Positions 8,829 through 17,520 of a DNA stretch of 64,000 bases are shown piece by piece. The notes below the pieces were generated by a model. It saw nothing but the letters and a program-made list of their open reading frames with translations. It was not told the DNA's origin and searched no databases. Made by a program: the position numbers and the translations under genes. Positions within the stretch are counted from its first letter, which is position 1. The number at the start of each line of letters is the position of its first letter. Source of the stretch: an uncultured Pelagibacteraceae bacterium (lineage in GTDB: Bacteria; Pseudomonadota; Alphaproteobacteria; Pelagibacterales; AG-422-B15); the NCBI GenBank assembly GCA_902526005.1, contig CABZIW010000002.1:1-64000 (forward strand), in the 5' to 3' direction.

Positions 8829-8898
8829 CAACATATATTTATATAATAAATTCATATATTTAATTAATGGTATTATAATACTTTTTGTATTATTACGC

Positions 8899-8927
8899 TT
8901 TACATAAGTCTTAGAGTGTTATTCAAT
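8899..8927 (+). promoter_or_regulatory. Putative promoter of the metY leader
   Basis: TTTACA (8899-8904), 17 bases, then TTCAAT (8922-8927). Transcription would start near 8934, just before the aptamer-like sequence, which makes the weak -10 more credible. Confidence 0.35.
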
Positions 8928-8930
8928 ATG

Positions 8931-8973
8931 TTGTCGAGTTTAATACAGCTTGCGGACTTATACAGCTAAGCCA
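8931..8973 (+). promoter_or_regulatory. Putative SAM-II/SAM-V class riboswitch aptamer before metY
   Basis: The RNA would contain GAGUUUAAUACAGCUUGC and later ACAGCUAAGCC. A short stem can form between GAGUUU (8936-8941) and GGACUU (8954-8959), with GCUU in the loop able to pair with the downstream AAGC, an H-type pseudoknot. The conserved words GCUUGC and AGCUAA resemble SAM-II/SAM-V aptamers, which are known in Alphaproteobacteria and marine bacteria before methionine genes. Placement before metY fits: SAM would repress homocysteine synthesis. No covariance search was possible. Confidence 0.6.
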
Positions 8974-8977
8974 TCAG

Positions 8978-9007
8978 CCGCACATAGTATTATGATGCGG
9001 TTTTTTT
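8978..9007 (+). terminator. Intrinsic terminator/attenuator in the metY leader
   Basis: CCGCACATA-GTAT-TATGATGCGG forms a hairpin (CCGCA/TGCGG outside, CATA/TATG inside, one bulged A) directly followed by seven T residues. It stands between the aptamer-like element and metY, so it must be read through for expression. The word TGCGG also occurs in the aptamer (8951-8955) and could pair with CCGCA instead, giving an antiterminator. Confidence 0.85.
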
Positions 9008-9050
9008 GTTTGCTGTGAAACTCGAAGAAAAAATAAATAGAGGTAAAAAA

Positions 9051-10364
9051 ATGGCAAAAAATAAATTTAATCCAGCAGATTCTGTAAACCCTGAAACAAT
9101 TGCATTACATGGAGGTGATTACAGAAGTGATCCTTCTACAACGTCAGTAGCTGTTCCAATTTATCAAACAACTTCATATCAGTTTCATAACACTGAACAT
9201 GCAGCTAACTTATTTGGAGCTAAAGATTTTGGTAATATTTATACAAGAATAATGAACCCTACAGTTGATGTTCTTGAAAAAAGAGTTGCAGCAATGGAAG
9301 GTGGTGTAGGAGCATTATGTGTAAGTTCTGGCCAATCAGCATCTATGTTAAGCATTCAAAATTTAGTCAAAGCTGGGGATAATATTGTTAGTTCAACAGA
9401 TTTATATGGTGGAACATGGAATTTATTTGCTAACACAATGAAAGATTTAGGAATTGAAGTTAGGTTTGCTGACCCTACAGATCCTGAAAGCTTTCGGAAA
9501 ATGACAGATGATAATACACGTGCGTATTACGCTGAAACCTTACCTAATCCAAAACTAAAAGTTTTTCCAATCAGAGAAGTTGCAGATATAGGAGACGAAT
9601 ACAATATACCTCTAATTGTAGATAATACTGCAGCGCCAGTTATATGTAAGCCAATTGAGCATGGTGCAACTATCGTTGTACATTCACTTACTAAATTCAT
9701 AGGCGGTCATGGCACTACTATTGGAGGAATAATTGTTGACAGTGGAAAATTTGATTGGGCTAAAGACCCCAAAAGACAACCTATGTTAAATAACCCTGAT
9801 CCAAGTTATCATGGTATGATATGGACAGAATTTGCAAAAGCAGTTGGTCCGATCGCTTACATTGTAAGAGCTAGGTTTGTAGGGTTGAGAGACTTAGGTC
9901 CAGCTTTACCACCACAAAGTGCATTTCAAATAATTCAAGGTTTAGAAACAGTATCTTTGAGAATGGAAAAGCATTGCTCTAATGCAGCAAAGGTGGCTGA
10001 ATATCTATCTAAACACAATAAAGTTTCACGAGTAATCTATGCTGGTCTTGATGAAGGTGAAGCTGGTGAAAGAGCAAACAAATACCTTAAGGGAGGTCAT
10101 GGTGCGCTCTGTGGTATTGAACTTAAAGGCGGTAAAGCGAGTGGTGAAAAGTTCATAAATAATTTAAATATGTTCTATCATGTTGCAAATATTGGTGATG
10201 CTCGCAGCTTAGCTATTCACCCAGCATCAACAACCCACTCTCAGCTATCAGATGATGATATGGAAGCAGCTGGAGTAAATCCTAGTTATGTGAGACTTTC
10301 GATTGGAATAGAACATATCGATGATATCATCGAAGACCTAAAGAATGCTTTAGACGCAGCATAA
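9051..10364 (+). CDS. metY: O-acetylhomoserine sulfhydrylase (aminocarboxypropyltransferase)
   Basis: PLP enzyme of the Cys/Met metabolism family making homocysteine (and acetate) from O-acetylhomoserine and sulfide. The PLP lysine lies in VHSLTKFIGGHGT; ETLPNPKLKV and VDNTAAPV are typical of the large MetY type, as is the length of 437 residues. The ORF track starts at a TTG inside the terminator T-run (9006), which is not credible. The ATG at 9051 (MAKNKFNP) has AGAGGT 7 bases upstream. Expression is likely controlled by the SAM-type leader. It is transcribed alone, and a terminator overlaps the end of the convergent ctaA. O-succinylhomoserine as substrate cannot be excluded. Confidence 0.93.
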   Translation: MAKNKFNPADSVNPETIALHGGDYRSDPSTTSVAVPIYQTTSYQFHNTEHAANLFGAKDFGNIYTRIMNPTVDVLEKRVAAMEGGVGALCVSSGQSASMLSIQNLVKAGDNIVSSTDLYGGTWNLFANTMKDLGIEVRFADPTDPESFRKMTDDNTRAYYAETLPNPKLKVFPIREVADIGDEYNIPLIVDNTAAPVICKPIEHGATIVVHSLTKFIGGHGTTIGGIIVDSGKFDWAKDPKRQPMLNNPDPSYHGMIWTEFAKAVGPIAYIVRARFVGLRDLGPALPPQSAFQIIQGLETVSLRMEKHCSNAAKVAEYLSKHNKVSRVIYAGLDEGEAGERANKYLKGGHGALCGIELKGGKASGEKFINNLNMFYHVANIGDARSLAIHPASTTHSQLSDDDMEAAGVNPSYVRLSIGIEHIDDIIEDLKNALDAA

Positions 10365-10365
10365 T

Positions 10366-11418
10366 CTAACTTAAAGTCTCTTCATTAAAATTTTTATGAA
10401 GAGACTTTTTACTCAACATCCACATTGTTAGTGAAATCAAAAATAGAATAATTGAATTCCCCTGATGAGCTAGTGCTAAATGCCAAGGAATGTTTTGAAA
10501 AGTCATCATAACTCCAAGCAGAATTTGCAATATAAAAGTAAAATTGAATGCCATTAATAAATAACTTTTACTAATAGCGCTATTTTTTTTATGTAAAGTA
10601 AAGTTTATATATACAACTAATAAGAGAATTAATAATGCTGATGTTCGATGAATAAAGATTATGTATTCTCTCGTCTCAAAAAAATTAACAAAACCACTCA
10701 AAAGATTGTTTTCAATTAAAGGAAAAATATTACCATCATACATTGGCCAAGTATTAAATAATAACCCTGAGTGAGTGCCTGAAACAAAAGCACCATAGGC
10801 AATTTGTAAAAATATAAATAAAAATAATAATAAAAATAAAAATGCATTTCCTGGTTCATAATAAAACTTTTTGTTACTGATATATTTCATATTAGAATCT
10901 AAGAGCGTTTGAAAAGTAATACCTAAAATAACAAAAGCCATAGTAAGATGCATTGCTAATCGATATTGACTAACATCTATTCTCCCAACTAAGCCACTTT
11001 TTACCATATACCAACCAATAACGGCTTGCACGCCCAAGAGAAATCCGATTAAGAATATTCTTAATTGATAACTTCTGTGAATTTTCTTTTTAATTAACAA
11101 ATAAATTAGAGGTATTAAATACAGAGCACCTATCAACCTTGCAAAAAATCTATGAAACCATTCCCAAAAATATATTACTTTGAATTCATTTAGTGTCATA
11201 GTGCTATTCACAAGCATGAATTCATCAATTTGTTGATATTTGCTGAATTCTACTTGCCATTGGAAATTGTTTAATGGATACATAATGCCTGTAATTGGTA
11301 GCCACTCTGTTATCGATAGACCTGAGTCAGATATTCTTGTATACCCACCAATAAGTATAATCGCGCAAATAGAAACTATAAGTGACAAGAGCCAAATTGA
11401 AAATATATTGATTTTCAT
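10366..11418 (-). CDS. ctaA: Heme A synthase (COX15/CtaA)
   Basis: Inner-membrane enzyme oxidising the C8 methyl group of heme O to give heme A for aa3-type cytochrome c oxidase. About eight membrane segments are visible. Conserved pieces are GGYTRISDSGLSITEW, the histidine in WEWFHRFFARLIG, MHLTMAF, FIHRTSALL and AHQGNS, which carry the heme-binding histidines. At 350 residues it matches the alphaproteobacterial/mitochondrial type. Its last codons contain the metY terminator hairpin. The gene ends one base from the metY stop. Confidence 0.95.
   Translation of the reverse strand: MKINIFSIWLLSLIVSICAIILIGGYTRISDSGLSITEWLPITGIMYPLNNFQWQVEFSKYQQIDEFMLVNSTMTLNEFKVIYFWEWFHRFFARLIGALYLIPLIYLLIKKKIHRSYQLRIFLIGFLLGVQAVIGWYMVKSGLVGRIDVSQYRLAMHLTMAFVILGITFQTLLDSNMKYISNKKFYYEPGNAFLFLLLFLFIFLQIAYGAFVSGTHSGLLFNTWPMYDGNIFPLIENNLLSGFVNFFETREYIIFIHRTSALLILLLVVYINFTLHKKNSAISKSYLLMAFNFTFILQILLGVMMTFQNIPWHLALAHQGNSIILFLISLTMWMLSKKSLHKNFNEETLS
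10373..10410 (+). terminator. Intrinsic terminator of metY inside the ctaA 3' end
   Basis: AAAGTCTCTTCAT (10373-10385) and ATGAAGAGACTTT (10396-10408) form a perfect 13-base stem with a 10-base loop and a following T-run. It starts 9 bases after the metY stop. The whole hairpin lies in the last codons of ctaA on the other strand. The reverse direction has only a weak T-run, so it mainly ends metY transcripts. Confidence 0.85.
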
Positions 11419-11442
11419 AATTTAAATTATTAAATATTTAAT

Positions 11443-11637
11443 ATGCAAAAAACAAAAAAACTACTTAGTATTATTATCTTTATACTTATGATGTTTTTAT
11501 ATTGTATAGTAGTTATGGCTTTTTTAATTAAAATCAACTTTAATCATTGGTTAATAGAATTTATTGTTTACTTTATATTAGGTATTATCTGGGTTTTCCC
11601 TTCAATGTATATTTTAAGACCATTTAAAAAAAAATGA
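11443..11637 (+). CDS. DUF2842-like small membrane protein
   Basis: 64 residues with two hydrophobic segments (about 8-28 and 37-56) and a basic C terminus ending PFKKK. The pattern of two helices with GIIWVFPSMYILRP agrees with DUF2842, a small alphaproteobacterial family of unknown function. It is divergent from ctaA (24 bases between starts) and overlaps the following chorismate mutase gene as ATGA. Confidence 0.7.
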   Translation: MQKTKKLLSIIIFILMMFLYCIVVMAFLIKINFNHWLIEFIVYFILGIIWVFPSMYILRPFKKK

Positions 11638-11927
11638 TAAGAAAAAAAAATAACTCTTCCAAGATGAAAGAGGTAAGAAAAAGCATCGATAAGATTGATT
11701 CTCAGATTTTACCATTGATGGTTAAAAGATCTCAATTGGTAAATAGAGCACTAAGTCTTAAAACAAGAAAATCTGAGATTATAGATTCAAAGAGGATAAA
11801 TGAAATAAAAAAGAAAGTTTCAAATCAAGCAAAAAAACTTGGTGCAAATCCAAAATTGATTACTGATATTTGGGTATCGATAATTAAAAACTTTATTAAT
11901 TTTGAGAAAAAAAATTTTAAAAAATAG
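11634..11927 (+). CDS. Chorismate mutase, AroQ type
   Basis: Small all-helical enzyme converting chorismate to prephenate for phenylalanine and tyrosine. The core runs MKEVRKSIDKIDSQILPLMVKR, then the second helix with a KTRKSEIIDSKR segment and a C-terminal helix, matching monofunctional AroQ domains. The length is 97 residues. The ATG at 11634 overlaps the upstream stop; an internal ATG at residue 11 is also possible. It ends exactly where the convergent rpmG gene ends. Confidence 0.85.
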   Translation: MIRKKNNSSKMKEVRKSIDKIDSQILPLMVKRSQLVNRALSLKTRKSEIIDSKRINEIKKKVSNQAKKLGANPKLITDIWVSIIKNFINFEKKNFKK

Positions 11928-12119
11928 CTATTTACTATGAGGTGGAAGTTTCTTTTCTACAAACCATTCATGTTTTTTGGTTGCCGGGTTATACTTCTTC
12001 ATCCTTAACTTGTCTTTTGCTTTTAAACCAGAAGTTGGCTTTTTTGCATAATAATAAAACTTGCTATCAGTTTTTTCCTCAGGAACTAGGCGTACCTTTA
12101 CAGTAGATTTTTTTGCCAT
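11928..12119 (-). CDS. rpmG: 50S ribosomal protein L33
   Basis: [25 protein letters not shown], then LRMKKYNPATKKHEWFVEKK are L33 features. There are no zinc cysteines, so it is of the C-minus type. At 63 residues it is slightly longer than the usual 51-56. Its ATG overlaps the upstream merR stop as TAATG, so it is in the ihfA-merR transcript. Confidence 0.93.
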   Translation of the reverse strand: MAKKSTVKVRLVPEEKTDSKFYYYAKKPTSGLKAKDKLRMKKYNPATKKHEWFVEKKLPPHSK

Positions 12120-12544
12120 TATTTATTATCAAGTTTTTTTCTTAGTTGAACCAAATCATCCAAAACATTCATTAATTTTTTTCTTTTTGAATCATTAATA
12201 GAATGCTGAGAGTAACTTTGTTGCTCATGATGATCATTATTATCTTTTTTTATTTCTGTAAAGATCTTATTTTCCGTCTGAATAGTTAATAATTTTTTTG
12301 TACCATTTTCCTTGATTACTTTTTGAACCCCTCTAATTGTATATCCATCGTTGTACAAAAGACTTTTAATACCCTTTAATAATTTTACATCTTCAGGTCT
12401 GTAATATCTGCGGCCACCACCTCTTTTGATTGGCTTTATTTGTGCAAACTTTGTTTCCCAAAATCTTAGTACATGTTGAGGTAACGACAAATCTTTTGAT
12501 ACTTCACTTATTGTTCTAAATGCTTCGGGTGACTTTGAACTCAT
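12119..12544 (-). CDS. MerR-family transcriptional regulator
   Basis: The N-terminal winged helix is clear: [42 protein letters not shown], then [12 protein letters not shown]. No cysteines for metal binding are seen, and the C-terminal ~60 residues are polar and probably form a coiled coil. It follows ihfA with ATGA overlap, an arrangement typical of Alphaproteobacteria. The effector and targets are unknown. Confidence 0.92.
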   Translation of the reverse strand: MSSKSPEAFRTISEVSKDLSLPQHVLRFWETKFAQIKPIKRGGGRRYYRPEDVKLLKGIKSLLYNDGYTIRGVQKVIKENGTKKLLTIQTENKIFTEIKKDNNDHHEQQSYSQHSINDSKRKKLMNVLDDLVQLRKKLDNK

Positions 12545-12861
12545 TTAATTACTGCCTCTGAATTCATTTTATTTCTCGTATTAACTTTTGACTTTAAAAC
12601 GTTAGAGGCGCGAAACGTTACAACACTTCTAGCTGTTATAGGAACTTCCTGGCCTGTCTTAGGATTTCGACCAATTCTCTCTTTTTTTTGCCTTACTACG
12701 AATGTACCAAACGATGAAATTTTTACATCATCTCCATTAATTAAACTTTTTAAAATTTCTCCAAAAACTGAATCAACGAGTGTGGCGGACTCATTTCTAG
12801 AAAGACCAACATTTTTGAAAACAGCCTCACTAAGTGTTGATCTAGTAGTTGTCTTATCCAT
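12541..12861 (-). CDS. ihfA: Integration host factor subunit alpha
   Basis: DNA-bending HU/IHF family protein, usually a heterodimer with IhfB, that shapes the nucleoid and promoters. The diagnostic stretch is [22 protein letters not shown] followed by [10 protein letters not shown]. The alpha assignment rests on the adjacent merR gene and on the usual place downstream of plsX-fabH in Alphaproteobacteria; here fabH is missing. It is 106 residues. Upstream of the ATG is a 59-base gap to plsX. Confidence 0.93.
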   Translation of the reverse strand: MDKTTTRSTLSEAVFKNVGLSRNESATLVDSVFGEILKSLINGDDVKISSFGTFVVRQKKERIGRNPKTGQEVPITARSVVTFRASNVLKSKVNTRNKMNSEAVIK

Positions 12862-12920
12862 AAGAAAAATTATATTAAATTAATAACTTATAACAATATA
12901 TTAATTACTTTTTTTACTAA

Positions 12921-13955
12921 TTAAATAGCTATTTTATTTTGCATTTCATTCACATATTTCTTAATTTTTTCATTTACATCATTTTCAAGTAAAGAATATA
13001 TAATGTCCGCAGCATAAGAAACGCCCTTAAACTCTGATTGGCCATGACACTTTACGACCAGAGCATTAAGTCCCATAAATATACCACAATTATGTACTCT
13101 TGGATCTAATCTTTCGCGTACAGATCTTAGAGAAATTGACGATAATATATAGCCTAACTTTGATAAAATTGAGCTTTGATAAGCATTGTTCAGGTGACTT
13201 TGAAATAACTTTGCAGTTCCTTCTGCTGTCTTCAAAGCTATATTACCAGTAAAACCGTCAGTCACAACAACATTAGTTTTGCCTATAGAAATATCATTTC
13301 CTTCAATATATCCAGAGTAATTAATCAAGTCTGATTTTTTAAGTTCTTGTAATCTGTCAGAGGCATTCTTAATCTCTTCATTTCCCTTTATTTCCTCTTT
13401 GCCGACATTTAATATACCTACAGATGGTTTATTTATTTTGAATAGTATACTTGCCAGACTTGAGCCAAGAATTGCACTATCTACTAGGTACTTTGAACTT
13501 AATTTAGTATTTGCACCAAGGTCTAAAACTATGGACTCTCCTTTCATATTTGGCCATATTGATGCAATTGCGGGACGCTTTATTTCCGATAATGTTTTGA
13601 TATTCAATAATGACAAAGTCATTAATGCTCCAGTATTACCAAACGAGAGTACAGCGTCTGTTTCATTCTCTTGAGTAGATTTAATAGCCAAATACATACT
13701 TGAATGTTCTTTTGACTTTATAACTTCAGATGGTTTGTCGTCCATTGCAATGCTATCTGAACAATCAATTATTTCAGATGCTGACTGGAGTTTTTTAAAT
13801 TTATTTAAATATTTAAGTATCGACTCTTTATTTCCAAATAAATAAAATTTATAGTTAATGTTCCTTAATAAAGACTGTTCTAAACCTTTTAAAATTTCTT
13901 TTGTTTTGGTTTCACTTCCCAATATATCAACCGCTAATTTAAATATCTTTTTCAA
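12921..13955 (-). CDS. plsX: Phosphate acyltransferase PlsX
   Basis: Makes acyl-phosphate from acyl-ACP for PlsY, the first step of phospholipid synthesis. Features are KLAVDILGSETK at the start, VLSFGNTGALM, VLDLGANTKLS and VVVTDGFTGNIALKTAEG. At 344 residues it is normal. The start codon is TTG at 13955, 4 bases after the upstream stop; no in-frame ATG is available near it. Its partner plsY is also in this window (45.6 kb). fabH, usually downstream, is absent here. Confidence 0.94.
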   Translation of the reverse strand: MKKIFKLAVDILGSETKTKEILKGLEQSLLRNINYKFYLFGNKESILKYLNKFKKLQSASEIIDCSDSIAMDDKPSEVIKSKEHSSMYLAIKSTQENETDAVLSFGNTGALMTLSLLNIKTLSEIKRPAIASIWPNMKGESIVLDLGANTKLSSKYLVDSAILGSSLASILFKINKPSVGILNVGKEEIKGNEEIKNASDRLQELKKSDLINYSGYIEGNDISIGKTNVVVTDGFTGNIALKTAEGTAKLFQSHLNNAYQSSILSKLGYILSSISLRSVRERLDPRVHNCGIFMGLNALVVKCHGQSEFKGVSYAADIIYSLLENDVNEKIKKYVNEMQNKIAI

Positions 13956-13959
13956 AATA

Positions 13960-14490
13960 CTAACTAAATTTTATAAATTCAAAATTGCAATCGATATTTT
14001 CCTTTTCAGACATACTCTGAAATTTTTTTATATTGTTAATTATATATTTTGCAAACATACTAACATTCTTTTTATCAGAAGAATTTCCTTTAAATATATT
14101 ATTTAAGATTGTTTGCTCTAGCAATGATTTATCATCTTCTTTTTCTAAAAGATCCAAACTTTTACTATATTGTGACAACCTGCCATAAAAAGCCCTGATA
14201 AATAGTTTCATTTTTTTATTAACAGCAATATCTCCAAATCCCATTTCTCTAAGATTATTTTCAAAATCATTGAACATATAATCAAATAACATTTGTGATA
14301 AGGTTGAGTTGTTAATATTTTTACTTTTATAAAAATAAAAAATCATAAATGCGTGAAATATGATCAAATCAAACCTGGTTTCGAAGCTGTCATCTAGTTC
14401 AAAATCAATGTAAAAAAATTTTGATCTCGATATTTCAACGATATTCTGATAGATTTTTTCGATAGTGTATTCTGAACTCTTAAATAACAT
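13960..14490 (-). CDS. Ubiquinol-cytochrome c chaperone (CBP3-like)
   Basis: Member of the ubiquinol-cytochrome c chaperone family, related to mitochondrial Cbp3, which helps assemble cytochrome b of the bc1 complex. It is 176 residues. Typical parts are DLIIFHAFMIFYFY, LSQMLFDYMFNDFENNLREMGFGD and FIRAFYGRLSQY. In many Alphaproteobacteria this gene stands between bamE (divergent) and DUF177-plsX, as here except that DUF177 is missing. The start codon is only 4 bases from the divergent bamE start. Confidence 0.88.
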   Translation of the reverse strand: MLFKSSEYTIEKIYQNIVEISRSKFFYIDFELDDSFETRFDLIIFHAFMIFYFYKSKNINNSTLSQMLFDYMFNDFENNLREMGFGDIAVNKKMKLFIRAFYGRLSQYSKSLDLLEKEDDKSLLEQTILNNIFKGNSSDKKNVSMFAKYIINNIKKFQSMSEKENIDCNFEFIKFS

Positions 14491-14494
14491 AAAA

Positions 14495-14929
14495 ATGTTT
14501 AAATTTTATAATTTTATCTTACTATTATTTATCTTATATAGTTGCTCTCCCATTAATAAGCAACATGGTTATCTTTTGGACGATTTTCTTGTTTCTTCAG
14601 AAAAAATATCAAAATTTGAAGTAAAAAATACTACAAAAAATGATGTATTCAACGCTATGGGCTCACCATCAATAGAAATTCAAGATGTAGAGAATGTTTG
14701 GATTTATCTTTTGTCTCTCAAAGAAAGAAAGGTTTTTGATGAGGATGAATTACTTTTTCAGAATATTTATAGATTTGAATTTGATAATAGTGGAATATTA
14801 ATTGAACAAACTTTTTTAACTTCTGATAATTTTAATAAAATTGCTTTTTCTTCTGATGAAACTAGGGTAGAGAGAAACGCCTACGGAATTACTGACCAAC
14901 TCTATGACGCATTTACGAGAGGTCAGTAA
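14495..14929 (+). CDS. bamE: Outer membrane assembly lipoprotein BamE
   Basis: Small lipoprotein of the Bam complex (SmpA/OmlA family) that inserts beta-barrel proteins in the outer membrane. A signal peptide (MFKFYNFILLLFILYS) ends at a lipobox cysteine at residue 17. The fold core has TTKNDVFNAMGSPS and later YRFEFDNSGILIEQ, the usual BamE two-helix, three-strand pattern. The ORF track starts at a GTG (14465); the ATG at 14495 puts the basic residue and hydrophobic core correctly, giving 144 residues. Four bases separate it from the divergent chaperone start. Confidence 0.88.
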   Translation: MFKFYNFILLLFILYSCSPINKQHGYLLDDFLVSSEKISKFEVKNTTKNDVFNAMGSPSIEIQDVENVWIYLLSLKERKVFDEDELLFQNIYRFEFDNSGILIEQTFLTSDNFNKIAFSSDETRVERNAYGITDQLYDAFTRGQ

Positions 14930-14936
14930 ATAATTG

Positions 14937-17009
14937 TTATAGTGCGGCTAATAATAATAAAGCTACAATATTAGTAATTTTGATCATTGGATTAACAGCG
15001 GGTCCCGCAGTATCTTTATATGGGTCTCCAACAGTATCACCTGTTACTGCAGCTTTATGAGCCTCTGATCCTTTACCGCCAAAATTTCCATCTTCAACAT
15101 ATTTCTTCGCATTGTCCCATGCACCACCGCCAGCAGTCATTGAGATTGCAACAAATATACCTGTAACAATTACACCGAGCAACATCGCACCTACTGCAGA
15201 AACAGCTGCATTCTGATCAGCTACAATTGAAACAATAAAGAAAAGTATTATTGGTGACAATACAGGAAGCATAGATGGAATTATCATTTCTTTGATTGCT
15301 GAACGTGTAAGCATATCGACTGATCTGGAGTAATCAGGCTTTGAGTCACCTGTCATTATACCGGGATTATCAGCAAATTGTTTTCTAACTTCTTCAACTA
15401 CTGCACCACCTGCTCGGCCAACGGCCATCATTCCCATTGAAGCAAATAAATATGGAAGTAAACCACCAATTAATAAACCAACTACAACATAAGGATTTTC
15501 AAGACTAAAATTGGGTGTTAAGTTTTCAATTAATTTTAAATCTTCTACATACGCTGCAAATAAAACAAGCGCGCCTAAACCTGCTGAGCCAATTGCATAG
15601 CCCTTAGTAACTGCTTTTGTTGTATTTCCAACTGCATCAAGCGCATCAGTAGTTTTTCTTACATTTTCATCTAAATTTGACATTTCTGCAATACCGCCAG
15701 CATTATCTGTGACAGGACCGTATGCATCAAGCGCAACAACCATTCCAGCTAGTGCAAGCATTGCAGTTACTGCAATTGCAATTCCAAATAAGCCAGCCAA
15801 CTGAAAAGTCATTACAATACCGATTACAATTACTAATGCTGGGAGTGCTGTTGCTTCCATAGAAACTGCCAGTCCTTGGATTACATTTGTCCCGTGACCA
15901 GTTGTGGATGCCTTTGCAACACTTTGAACAGGTCTATAATTAGTTCCCGTATAATATTCAGTTATCCAAATAAGAAGTCCCGTAATCACAATTCCAATTA
16001 TTGAACACAAATAAAGCGAAGTTCCAGAAAATGTAGTTTCACCAAAAGTAAATTCTTTTGACATATCGCCTAATACTATTTGAGTCACTGGATAAATAAA
16101 AATCAATGAAAGTATTGCTGATGCTATAAAACCTTTATATAAAGCACCCATAATACTTTGAGAGGAACCTAGTCTTACAAAAAAAGTACCAATAATTGAA
16201 GCTACCAAGCAGCTACCTCCTATTGCCATGGGGTAAATAGTCATCATGTGGGCAATTTCACCAGAAAAGAATATAGTAGCTAGAACCATTGTCGCTACAA
16301 TTGTTACGGCATAAGTCTCAAATAAATCAGCCGCCATGCCTGCGCAGTCTCCCACATTATCCCCAACATTGTCAGCTATAACTGCAGGATTTCTAGGATC
16401 ATCTTCAGGAATACCTGCTTCAACTTTGCCAACTAAATCAGCTCCAACATCTGCTCCCTTAGTAAAAATTCCACCACCAAGTCTTGCAAATATTGAAATT
16501 AGTGAAGCTCCAAACCCTAAAGCGACAAGCGCATGCTTGAGTGTCTCCTCAGATACAGAATAAGAGTCTAAAATGGCATAGTATACTGATATAGATAACA
16601 AAGCCAAACCAGCAACAAGCATACCAGTAACAGCACCTGCTTTGAAAGCAACATTTAGACCTTTCCCTAAACTCTCACTAGCTGCCTGAGCTGTTCTAAC
16701 ATTAGCTCTTACAGAAATTATCATTCCAATGTAACCTGCCGCACCTGAAAGTATTGCGCCTATTAAATAGCCTCCAACAACCCAAAAATCTCTAAAAAAT
16801 AAATATAAAAGAACACAGATAACTGCACCTACAATAGCAATAGTTGTATATTGTCTATTTAGATATGCTTGAGCACCAATTTGAATTGCTGATGAAATTT
16901 CTTGCATTTTTTCACTACCAGGATTTGATTTTAAAACTGAATTTCCAGCCCAAAAACCATAAATAATTGATAGTATTCCTGAGAAAATAATTAGGTTTAA
17001 TATACTCAT
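14937..17009 (-). CDS. hppA: Membrane-bound proton-translocating pyrophosphatase
   Basis: Hydrolyses pyrophosphate and pumps H+ out across the inner membrane, saving energy from biosynthetic PPi. About 16 membrane helices are seen over 690 residues. The catalytic signature has [11 protein letters not shown] and [12 protein letters not shown], with a second acidic site in [18 protein letters not shown]. The lysine in [10 protein letters not shown] marks the K+-independent H+-pumping class (Ala in K+-dependent forms). It is monocistronic or follows nusB after 82 bases. It converges on bamE with 7 bases between stops. Confidence 0.97.
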   Translation of the reverse strand: MSILNLIIFSGILSIIYGFWAGNSVLKSNPGSEKMQEISSAIQIGAQAYLNRQYTTIAIVGAVICVLLYLFFRDFWVVGGYLIGAILSGAAGYIGMIISVRANVRTAQAASESLGKGLNVAFKAGAVTGMLVAGLALLSISVYYAILDSYSVSEETLKHALVALGFGASLISIFARLGGGIFTKGADVGADLVGKVEAGIPEDDPRNPAVIADNVGDNVGDCAGMAADLFETYAVTIVATMVLATIFFSGEIAHMMTIYPMAIGGSCLVASIIGTFFVRLGSSQSIMGALYKGFIASAILSLIFIYPVTQIVLGDMSKEFTFGETTFSGTSLYLCSIIGIVITGLLIWITEYYTGTNYRPVQSVAKASTTGHGTNVIQGLAVSMEATALPALVIVIGIVMTFQLAGLFGIAIAVTAMLALAGMVVALDAYGPVTDNAGGIAEMSNLDENVRKTTDALDAVGNTTKAVTKGYAIGSAGLGALVLFAAYVEDLKLIENLTPNFSLENPYVVVGLLIGGLLPYLFASMGMMAVGRAGGAVVEEVRKQFADNPGIMTGDSKPDYSRSVDMLTRSAIKEMIIPSMLPVLSPIILFFIVSIVADQNAAVSAVGAMLLGVIVTGIFVAISMTAGGGAWDNAKKYVEDGNFGGKGSEAHKAAVTGDTVGDPYKDTAGPAVNPMIKITNIVALLLLAAL

Positions 17010-17091
17010 ATCTTATGTCCTTAATTGTTTATTGCTGGTGGAGAAAATGCCAAAAATTACATAAATATGCAACTTTTATTTTATTCTAATT

Positions 17092-17514
17092 TTATCTAAG
17101 GTTATCAAGTACTCCGTTTAGAAGCGTAGCTTCTTTATTGCCAAAAAAATGATTAGATATCAATAAATACTCTGAAATAACAATTTTTTTTGAAATTTCT
17201 TTTTTTACTTCAATCTCATAAATTGCGCATCTGAAGATAGATAATAATAATTTATCAAATGATTGGACTTTACTTTTATCCTTAAGTGACCTTTTTAAGA
17301 TCAAATCTATTTTTTTAAGATTAAAATAAACACCTTTTAAAATTTCTTTAGTAAATAAAAGTTTGGAATTATTCATTTTGTTTTTAAAATCACTATTTTT
17401 AACAATGTGTAAAAGTAATTCATCAAAAGAATCATCGATACCTCTTTTATTAATAGTAAACTCATAAAGAGCCTGAACAGCTAAAAGCCTTTGATATGAT
17501 TTTATATCAGACAT
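17092..17514 (-). CDS. nusB: Transcription antitermination factor NusB
   Basis: All-helical protein that with NusE (S10) binds boxA in rRNA leaders for antitermination. The pattern YQRLLAVQALYEF at the N terminus and FDKLLLSIFRCAIYEI with ISEYLLISNHFFGNKEATLLNGVLD at the C terminus is diagnostic. It is 140 residues. It follows ribH by 6 bases, the ribH-nusB order common in Proteobacteria. Confidence 0.95.
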   Translation of the reverse strand: MSDIKSYQRLLAVQALYEFTINKRGIDDSFDELLLHIVKNSDFKNKMNNSKLLFTKEILKGVYFNLKKIDLILKRSLKDKSKVQSFDKLLLSIFRCAIYEIEVKKEISKKIVISEYLLISNHFFGNKEATLLNGVLDNLR

Positions 17515-17520
17515 TAATTT

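Noticed and set aside
9006-9050. N-terminal extension of MetY in the ORF track
   Set aside because: Starts at a TTG inside the terminator T-run; ATG at 9051 has a ribosome binding site and fits the family.
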